From contig JADYXW010000026.1 in NCBI GenBank assembly GCA_020853975.1, positions 1 to 39,648 on the forward strand: DNA of 39,648 nt. The letters run 5' to 3'. A model generated the notes under the pieces. The model did not search any database. It was not told where the DNA came from and worked only from the letters and a program-made list of their open reading frames with translations. Position 1 is the stretch's first letter. Every line of letters begins with the position of its first letter. This document shows, in pieces, positions 1 through 6,744 of the stretch. Made by a program: the position numbers and the translations under genes. The DNA comes from Phycisphaerales bacterium (GTDB taxonomy: Bacteria > Planctomycetota > Phycisphaerae > Phycisphaerales > UBA1924).

Positions 1-127
1 CCCCGACGTTGAGCGATCTGGCGGAAGGTACACCAGGATTCGGAGTTGACCACCAAAGTGGTGAGGTTGGTAAGAAACGCGCGCGCAGTTTGGGTTCGGA
101 ACACCGGAAGTGCTCCGTGCCCCCGCC
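1..127. other. Leader region before first gene
   Basis: No gene is supported here. A TTGACC hexamer starts at 46 and a short ACCAC/GTGGT inverted repeat lies at about 50-63, which could belong to the promoter of the beta-helix gene. No convincing -10 at normal spacing was found, so no promoter is called. Confidence 0.3.
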
Positions 128-1540
128 ATGCCTTCCATCGCCCTCGCTCTCTTCACGCTCACCCTCGCCGTCCCCGCCCTTGCCGGGCCGCTCGACCCGC
201 CCCCGGGCCCGGTCACCAGCACCGGAAAGACGCTCACGGAGATCGAGCCACGGGTCGCGATCAATGCGTCCAATACGCCGGGGGATGCGACCAGCCTTTT
301 CAGGATCTCCCAGCCCGGGTCGTACTACCTCACGAGCAACGTGTCACTCCCCGCCGGAGTGCCCGCAGCGATCACCATTGACGCGATGGGCGTGACGCTC
401 GATCTCAACGGTTTCACGATTGACGGGAATGCCCACTTCGCCATCGGGATCTCGGTTCGGGCCGCGGGTGTCTCCATCCGCAACGGCACGGTCACCCGCA
501 CCGGGTTCTCCGGTATCTCCATGGACCAGTTCCCGACCGGCGCACCAGGCATGGTTATCGAAGACATCCGCGTTATCAACCAGTTGGGCTCGGGGATTCC
601 GCCGGGCGGTTCGCCCGGAGCCGGTACGGCGGGCATCTTCGCCGGACGCGGGGCCATCATCCGTAACTGCTACGTCAACAACGCCGCGCTCGGAATCGCC
701 GCCGGGTTCAACTCCAGCATCAGCGGCTGCACCGTTGAGTTTGCACGCCAGCACGGGTTCCATCTCCAGGGCGGGGCCTCCATTTCCGACTGCGTCGTGG
801 TCGGCACCGGGGGCGGCCCGACCGAAGGGGGGCACGCGTTCTTCCTTGGCACCGGGTCCTCCGCCACCAACTGCGTCGCACGGTCAAACACAGGGTCCGG
901 CTTCGTCACCCAGGACGAGTGCTCCATTACCGACTCGTCGGCGACGAGCAACATCACCCAGGGATTCTCCGTTGGCGATCGATGCCACCTTCGAGGGTGC
1001 ATCGCCGCCACCAACGGCGCGAACGGCTTCCTGGCCGGCAACGGCGGATCCATCTCCACCTGCACCTCCTCCGACAACACCCTCGCCGGCATCGAGGCCG
1101 GAGAAGGCTGCGCCGTCACCGGGTGCGGCGTGTACCGCAATCGCTCCATCGGTATCGCCACGAGCGGCGGCGCCACGATCAGCGGGTGCACGGTTCGCCG
1201 GAACTCGTTCGACGGCATCTGGGTGACGGCCCAGAGCCTTGTGATCGCAAACACGTGCGCCTCTAACGGCAACGACGGCAACGGCGCGGGAATCCACGCC
1301 ACCGGAACGGACAACCGCATAGAAGGCAACAACTGCACCCTCGCCGACCGCGGCATCGACGCCGACTCTAGCCACAACATCATCATCAAGAACTCCTGCT
1401 CGGGCAACTCCAGCAACTGGGACATCGCCGCCGGGAACGTCTGCCTCGTCGTCCAGGGTGTCTTCGGCGGCGCCGTCGTCGGCGACTCGGGCGGTGCCGC
1501 CCCCGGCTCCGCCGATCCCAACGCCAACTTCACCTACTGA
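128..1540 (+). CDS. Secreted right-handed parallel beta-helix repeat protein
   Basis: A 470-aa protein predicted to be exported. Residues 1-19 form a signal peptide ending ALA before GPLD. The body, about residues 80-430, is a chain of roughly 20-25-residue units rich in Gly, Asn, Ser and Cys with recurring patterns such as GxxISGCTV and GxSIxxCTSS, the hallmark of pectate-lyase-like right-handed parallel beta-helices. Such folds often bind or cleave polysaccharide, but I see no catalytic motif that fixes a substrate. Many Cys residues sit at matching places in the repeats and may form a ladder or disulfides. The start is chosen at ATG 128 because it places the signal peptide at the N-terminus; an in-frame GTG at 110 would add six residues. 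Unlike the next secreted gene it lacks the C-terminal EF-hand tag and ends in a plain NANFTY tail. A gap of 38 nt separates it from that gene, so they may be co-transcribed. Confidence 0.8.
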   Translation: MPSIALALFTLTLAVPALAGPLDPPPGPVTSTGKTLTEIEPRVAINASNTPGDATSLFRISQPGSYYLTSNVSLPAGVPAAITIDAMGVTLDLNGFTIDGNAHFAIGISVRAAGVSIRNGTVTRTGFSGISMDQFPTGAPGMVIEDIRVINQLGSGIPPGGSPGAGTAGIFAGRGAIIRNCYVNNAALGIAAGFNSSISGCTVEFARQHGFHLQGGASISDCVVVGTGGGPTEGGHAFFLGTGSSATNCVARSNTGSGFVTQDECSITDSSATSNITQGFSVGDRCHLRGCIAATNGANGFLAGNGGSISTCTSSDNTLAGIEAGEGCAVTGCGVYRNRSIGIATSGGATISGCTVRRNSFDGIWVTAQSLVIANTCASNGNDGNGAGIHATGTDNRIEGNNCTLADRGIDADSSHNIIIKNSCSGNSSNWDIAAGNVCLVVQGVFGGAVVGDSGGAAPGSADPNANFTY

Positions 1541-1578
1541 TCAAGACCTCCGTTCCCGCTCGACTCAGGAGGTTCACT

Positions 1579-2250
1579 TTGACTCTCAGGACCACTGCCA
1601 TCCTCACCTCACTCGCCCTTCCCTCCACGGCCCTCGCGCAGCCCGATGTCTCCGCGATGCACAAGTTCTCATGGAGTGAGAACTGCGGCTGGATGAACTG
1701 GCGCGACGCCGGCGACGGCACTCAGCGCGCAACCATCGAGCCCGGCGGCCGCTTCCTCTCAGGCTTCGTCTGGATGGAGAACGTCGGCTGGCTCAACCTG
1801 GGCGACGGCTCCCCCGCGAACGGCGCCACCTACGCCAACACCACCGGCTCAGACTTCGGCGTCAACATCGATACAGCCACCGGCCAGCTCTCCGGCCTCG
1901 CGTGGGGAGAGAACGTCGGCTGGGTCAACTTCGGAGGCGGTACGCTCGCCACCCCGCCCGACCCCGCCATGCTCGACCTGGGCGCGAGCCGCCTCTTCGG
2001 CTATGCCTGGGGCGAGAACATCGGCTGGATCAACCTCGACCACGCAGTCCACTACGTCGGCTTCGGCTGCGAGCCCGACCTCAACCAGGACGGCAACGCC
2101 GACCAGGACGACCTCGCGTACCTCGTCAACGTGCTCGGCGGCGGGGACAACCCAACCCGCATCGACCCCGACTTCAACCTCGACGGCAACGCCGACCAGG
2201 ACGACATCGCGGCGCTCATCAACGTGATCGCGGGCGGACCATGCCCCTGA
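1579..2250 (+). CDS. Secreted WxENxGWxN-repeat protein with tandem EF-hand (dockerin-like) C-terminus
   Basis: A 223-aa protein. The start is TTG 1579, supported by AGGAGG at 1567-1572 six nt upstream. Residues 1-20 are a signal peptide ending STALA. The body holds four copies of W-x-E-N-x-G-W-x-N at about residues 32-41, 65-73, 109-117 and 144-152, spaced 33-44 residues apart, which suggests a small beta-repeat or propeller-like fold. Residues 164-223 are a paired EF-hand module: two D-x-N-x-D-G-N-x-D-x-D-D loops, bracketed by Cys164 and a C-terminal Cys-Pro. This resembles type I dockerin and is shared with three other genes in the window. The role of the W-repeat domain is unknown to me; an extracellular structural or binding role is inferred. 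An intrinsic terminator follows 30 nt after the stop. Confidence 0.85.
   Translation: MTLRTTAILTSLALPSTALAQPDVSAMHKFSWSENCGWMNWRDAGDGTQRATIEPGGRFLSGFVWMENVGWLNLGDGSPANGATYANTTGSDFGVNIDTATGQLSGLAWGENVGWVNFGGGTLATPPDPAMLDLGASRLFGYAWGENIGWINLDHAVHYVGFGCEPDLNQDGNADQDDLAYLVNVLGGGDNPTRIDPDFNLDGNADQDDIAALINVIAGGPCP
2068..2247 (+). repeat. Dockerin-like paired EF-hand module, copy 1
   Basis: This 60-codon segment encodes two calcium-loop repeats (D-x-N-x-D-G-N-A-D-Q-D-D). It starts with Cys and ends Gly-Pro-Cys-Pro at the stop codon. It is the most divergent of the four copies (NADQDD instead of NVDQDD). The other copies are at 5250-5429, 36793-36972 and 38481-38660. Confidence 0.85.
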
Positions 2251-2280
2251 CCGCGAGCCGGCCCTTGCACTGTCAACACC

Positions 2281-2308
2281 AGGCCCCGGTCCCGCGAGGG
2301 GCCTTTCT
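2281..2308 (+). terminator. Intrinsic terminator after the W-repeat gene
   Basis: AGGCCCC (2281-2287) pairs perfectly with GGGGCCT (2298-2304) around a 10-nt loop and is followed by TTTCT. It lies 30 nt past the plus-strand stop at 2250 and just before the end of the convergent minus-strand gene. No T-run exists in the other direction. Confidence 0.65.
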
Positions 2309-2311
2309 ACT

Positions 2312-3631
2312 TCAGTCCTCGCCCGTGCCCGGCGGCGCGAAGTCGAACAGCATGCAATAGCCGGCGCGCCAGATCGGGAACTCAACCTCGCATCGATATC
2401 CCACGAACTCCGAAGCCTGCCACCCCAGGCGGTCCAGCACCTCGTGCACAAGCCCGCCATACCGCGCGTACCCGGGGGTCTCGATGTGCCCGAGCCCGGC
2501 GCCCAGCAGCGTGAGGCGAGGTCCCCCCGGGAGGCGCGTGGACCAGCGCGCCGCCGCGTGTCGCGACACGTCCGGCATCCACAGGTGCGTCTCGAGCGAG
2601 GGCATGCAGCGCCGCGCCAGGTCCACGTGCAGGAAGACGTCGAACACCAGTCGGGCGGCGGGGATGTTCTGCAGCGACCACACCTCGCCGATCGGCGGGT
2701 TGAGCGTCGAAGGATGCGGGTCCGCCCTGCCACTCCGCAGCGCCGTCACGATGTCCGCGGGGCCATCCCGCCCCTCCGTATCGATCACGTTCACAGAGCG
2801 GCTGCCCGAGACGCGCGTCACGACGCGCGGCAGCGGCGCCGTGCAGAAATCCGACACCAGCGTTCCGGGAGATGCCCCCGACGCCGGACGCCCATCCAGC
2901 GTCAGGAAGGGGGGAGTCTGGTCCTTGTCCTGAAGGCTTGCGGTGCCCCCCACTTCCAGCGGCATCGAGGGCTCGCGCCAAGAGTGGCCGACCAGAGCCC
3001 GCAGCCTCGCCCACTCGGTCTTCTGAGAGTCGGCCCTGCTGGGCCGGATGATCGACGCATGAATGTCGGCCGCCGACCAGCGCCCCACGATTCCCGCCGC
3101 GGTGCGATACAGCGTGGCACGCTGGGCCGGATCGTCCGCCCGCGCCCGCCCATCCTCGGGCCCGGCCTCGACCGGAGACGCAAGCAGCCCCCGTAGCCCG
3201 CGCTGGCTTACGTGCAGCGCGTCGAGCAGGCCGTCGAATCGGTCTACCGCCGCCCGCGCGCCGGCCAATCTCTCGCCCCCGAGCGCGCCGAGTTCCCGGC
3301 CCTCCATCGCATCGAGGAACAGCCTCAGCCCCATCACGCCGGGCAGAGTGACCAGCGTGTGCGCGTCCGCCTCCTGCCGGGCTGCGGCCTGCACGATGCG
3401 CTGGCACGTCGCACGGTCCACCCCCAGCACCCGAGACATGGCGCTCGCTCGCCTCTGTGGCTCCGGCAACAGCTCCAGAAGGTCGCGCAGCTCGGACTGC
3501 AGCCGCCGTGCCAACTGGTCCGCACTCGACCTGTCCTCTGCGGAGAGCACCCGTCCCCTTCGACGGCGGCCCTCCGCCGCTGGCGTGGCCCCGTTCGGTT
3601 CCCCTGTTCCGGTGGTCTTTGAAGGCGGCAT
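2312..3631 (-). CDS. Hypothetical protein with helix-turn-helix-like segment
   Basis: A 439-aa cytoplasmic protein with no signal peptide or membrane segment. I do not recognise the family. The N-terminal 25 residues are basic and low-complexity (GRRRRGR). At about residues 65-82 the segment SRVLGVDRATCQRIVQ looks like a helix-turn-helix (G-V-D turn followed by a recognition-like helix), which suggests a DNA-binding role by analogy. The remaining ~350 residues form an all-alpha then mixed region with conserved-looking Trp, Gly and Pro and no catalytic motif I know. The start is set at ATG 3631, preceded by AGAGAAG. An in-frame ATG at 3691 would run into the TTGACA element of the divergent gene, so it is less likely. 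A 15-bp palindrome lies between this gene and the secreted gene at 3783 and could be a target of this protein; that link is inference only. Confidence 0.7.
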   Translation of the reverse strand: MPPSKTTGTGEPNGATPAAEGRRRRGRVLSAEDRSSADQLARRLQSELRDLLELLPEPQRRASAMSRVLGVDRATCQRIVQAAARQEADAHTLVTLPGVMGLRLFLDAMEGRELGALGGERLAGARAAVDRFDGLLDALHVSQRGLRGLLASPVEAGPEDGRARADDPAQRATLYRTAAGIVGRWSAADIHASIIRPSRADSQKTEWARLRALVGHSWREPSMPLEVGGTASLQDKDQTPPFLTLDGRPASGASPGTLVSDFCTAPLPRVVTRVSGSRSVNVIDTEGRDGPADIVTALRSGRADPHPSTLNPPIGEVWSLQNIPAARLVFDVFLHVDLARRCMPSLETHLWMPDVSRHAAARWSTRLPGGPRLTLLGAGLGHIETPGYARYGGLVHEVLDRLGWQASEFVGYRCEVEFPIWRAGYCMLFDFAPPGTGED

Positions 3632-3682
3632 GATCTTCTCTTCATTGCGCCGTACGGCCCCAAGTCTAGTAAAATTACGTTG

Positions 3683-3711
3683 TTGACACATGCTTATCTT
3701 TGAGAGATGCT
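3683..3711 (+). promoter_or_regulatory. Candidate promoter (TTGACA, 17 nt, GATGCT)
   Basis: TTGACA at 3683-3688 is a perfect -35. A 17-nt spacer leads to GATGCT at 3706-3711, a weak -10 that resembles the TATGCT hexamers before other genes here. It would drive the secreted gene at 3783 with a leader of about 65 nt. Confidence 0.45.
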
Positions 3712-3724
3712 GTTCTCAGAACAG
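3710..3724. promoter_or_regulatory. 15-bp perfect palindrome, candidate operator
   Basis: CTGTTCT-C-AGAACAG is a perfect inverted repeat with a single central base. It overlaps the candidate -10 and start site of the promoter reading towards 3783 and lies in the intergenic space shared with the helix-turn-helix-like gene. Position and symmetry suggest a dimeric repressor site. The regulator is unknown. Confidence 0.45.
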
Positions 3725-3782
3725 TTCTACGGCTCAAGCCTGCCCCCTCCACAGCCCCAGATCCTAATCCCGGAGCGCAACC

Positions 3783-5432
3783 ATGAATCGCAACTGTCTG
3801 TTCCTGCTCTGCTTGACGACGGCCCCCGCCCTCGCGCAGTGGTCCTCAGACCCCGCCGTCAACCTTGCGCTCGACGATGGCCCTAACGATCAGGTGCAGG
3901 CGAAGGTCGCCCCGACCTCCGGCGGCGGGTGCTATGTCAGCTGGTACGACAACTCCCTGGGCGGCTACGACGTCACCATCCAGCGCCTCGACGCCGCGGG
4001 CAACGAGCTGTGGCCCCACGGCGGCATCCAGCTCGTCGACCGCTCTGTCTCTTCCACCACCGACTACGCCCTCGTCGCCTGCGCGAACGGCGACGCGCTC
4101 ATCACCTACCTCGACAACCGCTCGGGCTCCAGCCAGATCGCCGTCCAGCGCGTGAGCCCCACCGGCGCCCTTCTCTTCGGACCCGATGGCGTCACCGTCT
4201 CCTCGGGCACCGGCGTCAGCGGCAACTCCCGTATCGCCGAGCTCTCCGACGGTTCCATCGCCGTCGGCTGGACGCAGACTCCGGGCTGGTTCATCCGCAC
4301 CCTCACCGCCGCCGGCGCGACGCTGGCGGGCCCGCTCACCAACACCGACACGGGCCACACCATCTTCCTCTGCGACCTCCAGCCCGGCGCTGGGGGCTCG
4401 GTCATCGCCCTCTGGTCGCGGTCCTTCGGCACCAACTACGCCACCACTGCCAAGTGGCTCCTCGCCCAGAACTACGACGCATCGCTCGCGCCCCTCTGGA
4501 CCCCGGCCCCCGGCCTCCAGGGCGTCGCGGTCTACGCCCCCCAGCCGAGCACCCCCTGGCCCACCGGCACCGGCACCTACGGCACGCAGGGCGGCTCCAT
4601 CCAGAACGGCTACTTCCCCTACTTTCTCTCGGACGGCGCGGGGGGCGGCGTTTTCGGCTACTACGAGAACGGCGGGCCTCGGAACGCCTATATCCAGCAC
4701 GTCCTCGCCGACGGCTCGCTGAAGTTCCCCCACCCCGGCGTCGCCGCCAACATCACCGGCACCAGCCGCATCCGCGTGGGCAACCCGGGCTTCGACTACG
4801 ACCGCACAACCTCCTCGTACTTCATCGCCAGCGTCGAGTCCGACGCCTCACCCCAGACCAACTACTCTACCTTCGTGCAGTTCATTGACACCGCCGGCGC
4901 TCGCGTGTGGGGCGATACCGGCGTCACGGTCGTCCCCGTGACCGGCTTTCAGCAGTCTTCCATCCAGTGCCTTTCCCGCCCCGATGGCGGCGCCTCCGTG
5001 TTCGGGTTCGACGGCCGGAACGGCGCCAGCAGCATCCACGAGGGGTTCGCCGTCGGCGTGAGCGCAGAGGGTGAATCCCAGTGGTCCACGTTCTTCTCGT
5101 CGACGGTTGAGGCCAAGAGCCGACTCGCCGCTGCCCACAGCACCAGCGGCTTCCACATCCTCGCGTTCCAGAGCGGGGCCGTCGGCGGCACCAACGCCTA
5201 CGCCCAGAACGTTAACTTCGACGGCTCGCTCGGCAACCAGTCCTTCCCCTGCGACCCTGACCTCAATCAGGATGGCAACGTCGACCAAGACGACGTCTCC
5301 TACCTCGTCAACGTCGTCGGCGGAGGCGACAACCCCACCGGCATCGACCCGGATTTCAACCGCGACGGCAACGTCGATCAGGACGACGTCTCGGCGCTGA
5401 TCAACACCGTGGGTGGTGGCGGCTGTCCCTGA
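3783..5432 (+). CDS. Secreted 549-aa protein with tandem EF-hand (dockerin-like) C-terminus
   Basis: Residues 1-18 are a signal peptide ending PALA. The body (about 25-480) has repeated strand-rich units, each with an aromatic-Asp/Asn turn, such as VSWYDN near residue 58 and a later LITYLDNRSG, followed by IQRLDAAGN and VQRVSPTGA. This pattern is typical of beta-propeller or FN-like surface proteins. No catalytic motif is recognised. Residues 490-549 are the Cys-bracketed paired EF-hand module ending GGGGCP. The start is ATG 3783 with a modest GGAGC about 7 nt upstream. The gene stands alone behind its own candidate promoter and palindrome. Function is unknown; an extracellular location with calcium-dependent folding of the tail is inferred. 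Confidence 0.8.
   Translation: MNRNCLFLLCLTTAPALAQWSSDPAVNLALDDGPNDQVQAKVAPTSGGGCYVSWYDNSLGGYDVTIQRLDAAGNELWPHGGIQLVDRSVSSTTDYALVACANGDALITYLDNRSGSSQIAVQRVSPTGALLFGPDGVTVSSGTGVSGNSRIAELSDGSIAVGWTQTPGWFIRTLTAAGATLAGPLTNTDTGHTIFLCDLQPGAGGSVIALWSRSFGTNYATTAKWLLAQNYDASLAPLWTPAPGLQGVAVYAPQPSTPWPTGTGTYGTQGGSIQNGYFPYFLSDGAGGGVFGYYENGGPRNAYIQHVLADGSLKFPHPGVAANITGTSRIRVGNPGFDYDRTTSSYFIASVESDASPQTNYSTFVQFIDTAGARVWGDTGVTVVPVTGFQQSSIQCLSRPDGGASVFGFDGRNGASSIHEGFAVGVSAEGESQWSTFFSSTVEAKSRLAAAHSTSGFHILAFQSGAVGGTNAYAQNVNFDGSLGNQSFPCDPDLNQDGNVDQDDVSYLVNVVGGGDNPTGIDPDFNRDGNVDQDDVSALINTVGGGGCP
5250..5429 (+). repeat. Dockerin-like paired EF-hand module, copy 2
   Basis: This 60-codon module runs from the Cys of CDPDLNQDG to the terminal Cys-Pro. 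Both calcium loops read D-x-N-x-D-G-N-V-D-Q-D-D. The protein sequence is nearly identical to the copies at 36793-36972 and 38481-38660 although those lie over 31 kb away. Confidence 0.85.
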
Positions 5433-5451
5433 GGCCATGAGACACAAAGAG

Positions 5452-5497
5452 GGCGAGGGCCGCCGGTCTCACCTTCCTTGACCGACGGCCTCTCGCC
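5452..5497. terminator. Long imperfect stem-loop after the secreted gene
   Basis: GGCGAGGGCCGCCGGTC pairs with GACCGACGGCCTCTCGCC, with small mismatches, around an ~11-nt loop, 20 nt past the stop at 5432. No T-run follows, so it may be a terminator of non-classical type or a transcript-end stabiliser. Confidence 0.4.
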
Positions 5498-5526
5498 TGA
5501 CTCTGTCCACCCAGTATCAGGCCAAC

Positions 5527-5562
5527 CCGCCGGCTAAGCAAGGCTTTTTTGCTCGCCGGCGG
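5527..5562. other. Perfect inverted repeat between convergent genes
   Basis: CCGCCGGC (5527-5534) and GCCGGCGG (5555-5562) are perfect complements. The inner sequence can extend the stem with AGCAA/TTGCT and carries six T in the loop. It sits 16 nt beyond the minus-strand cyanophycinase stop and about 95 nt beyond the plus-strand gene, so a two-way terminator is plausible. Confidence 0.4.
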
Positions 5563-5577
5563 AAAGCCCGGCCCCGA

Positions 5578-6663
5578 TCAAGGAATGGCCGCGGCTACCG
5601 GCGCCGCCTCGGGCCGGCCCCGGGCCTCGCGCTCCACGGCATCTACAAGGATCGCGACCTCGCTCCACCCACCGCCCACCGGCACCCCGCGGAGCGCGTA
5701 CCCCTCGAGCCGGAGCTCGCTGGGGCGTACGGCCGCCGACCGGAAAAACGCCGCTGCGGATTCCTTTGCCGCGCGATCGATGGTAAGCCACGCGGCAACG
5801 GACGTCGCGGGGGCGGCTTCCGGCGCCCGCCCCCTCAGGGCCTCCAGGTTGAACCGGTCCCCCGCCTCAATCACGCGGCATCGCACGCCGAAGCGATTCA
5901 GACCCTCCCGCTTCGCGGTGCCGGCGTCCACGAGCAACGAAGCCGCCTCGCTCGCCCCCGTCATCCACCCTGTGGCGAGGTCGATCTTTACCGCCGCGTT
6001 CTCGCTGACGCCGATCCCGAGTCTGTGCCCAGATTGCTCCAGCGCCGCGACCAGCCTCCCGAAGCGGTGCCTCTCGAAGAAGTGCGAGTCCATGATGGCC
6101 CAGGGCATGAAGCCCATGCCGGGTCCGATCTGCGCCCCGTTGCGGAGCGCGTCCAGGCTTCCACCCGTGAGGAACATGGGATCGGACATCATGGCGTCGC
6201 CCGCGCTGGTCCCGGCTATGACCCCGCCCCGCGCGAGCAGGCGGCGCATGGCCAGCGCCTCGGGTGAATCCTGCCCTCCCGGCTTGTAGCGATCGGTCAC
6301 CCGCTTCTGGTCACCCCCGGTGAAGAACATCCCGCCCGCCCGGTCGACCAGCCCCACGGTCTGGTCCGCTGGGGTAGGCCTTGAGATGACATTGATCTCG
6401 CTCCGCGGCGCGTACCCCGAGAGACGCCGCACTTTGGACGCCCCGGCCTCCGGCTCGTCCGCAGAGGCGGCGGTCGCGACCACGATCCGCGAACCGGGCC
6501 CGCCGGAGAGCGTGATGAAAGCGGAGTAAACCAGCGCGTTCTCTGCCTGGAGGTCTCCCCCCGCGGCGAGGAGTACGCCGCGCGAGCCCTCGACCGGGCC
6601 ACGAGCACACGCCTGGAGAGCCAGCAGAACTCCGAATGTGAGAAGTCTTCTGAGTACACCCAT
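5578..6663 (-). CDS. Cyanophycinase-like peptidase S51, exported lipoprotein
   Basis: A 361-aa protein. Residues 1-19 are a lipoprotein signal with lipobox LQAC (Cys19). The rest matches the cyanophycinase (peptidase S51) family, which cleaves cyanophycin to Asp-Arg dipeptides: GVLLAAGGD at about 30-37, FFTGGDQKR near 113-121, the nucleophile motif GTSAG with Ser153, DSHFFERHRFGRL near 190-200 and GIGVSENAAVKID near 215-225, supplying the His and Glu expected of the serine site. Most characterised cyanophycinases are intracellular; a lipoprotein signal would put this one outside the inner membrane. The start is ATG 6663, because an upstream extension would run antisense through the kinase gene and bury the signal peptide. 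TATGCT lies exactly 6 nt before the ATG. It is divergent from the histidine kinase. A cyanophycin substrate is not proven; other beta-linked peptides are possible. Confidence 0.85.
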   Translation of the reverse strand: MGVLRRLLTFGVLLALQACARGPVEGSRGVLLAAGGDLQAENALVYSAFITLSGGPGSRIVVATAASADEPEAGASKVRRLSGYAPRSEINVISRPTPADQTVGLVDRAGGMFFTGGDQKRVTDRYKPGGQDSPEALAMRRLLARGGVIAGTSAGDAMMSDPMFLTGGSLDALRNGAQIGPGMGFMPWAIMDSHFFERHRFGRLVAALEQSGHRLGIGVSENAAVKIDLATGWMTGASEAASLLVDAGTAKREGLNRFGVRCRVIEAGDRFNLEALRGRAPEAAPATSVAAWLTIDRAAKESAAAFFRSAAVRPSELRLEGYALRGVPVGGGWSEVAILVDAVEREARGRPEAAPVAAAIP

Positions 6664-6669
6664 GACATC

Positions 6670-6675
6670 AGCATA
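6670..6675 (-). promoter_or_regulatory. TATGCT -10-like element, 6 nt before start
   Basis: TATGCT on the minus strand ends exactly 6 nt before ATG 6663. No Shine-Dalgarno is visible. The spacing would put the transcription start at or next to the ATG, giving a leaderless mRNA. No clear -35 is seen. Confidence 0.45.
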
Positions 6676-6714
6676 CGAAAAGTCGTGCCCCGGCTCCGCA
6701 CCCGCCCGAAACGG

Positions 6715-6721
6715 TAATAAT
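6715..6721 (+). promoter_or_regulatory. TAATAAT -10-like element of the kinase gene
   Basis: TAATAAT stands out in GC-rich sequence and is followed by GGGGAGG (about 6736-6742) just before tandem ATG codons at 6745 and 6748. This looks like a conventional leader of about 20 nt with a Shine-Dalgarno. Confidence 0.4.
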
Positions 6722-6744
6722 GATCCGCTCGCATCGGGGAGGTA

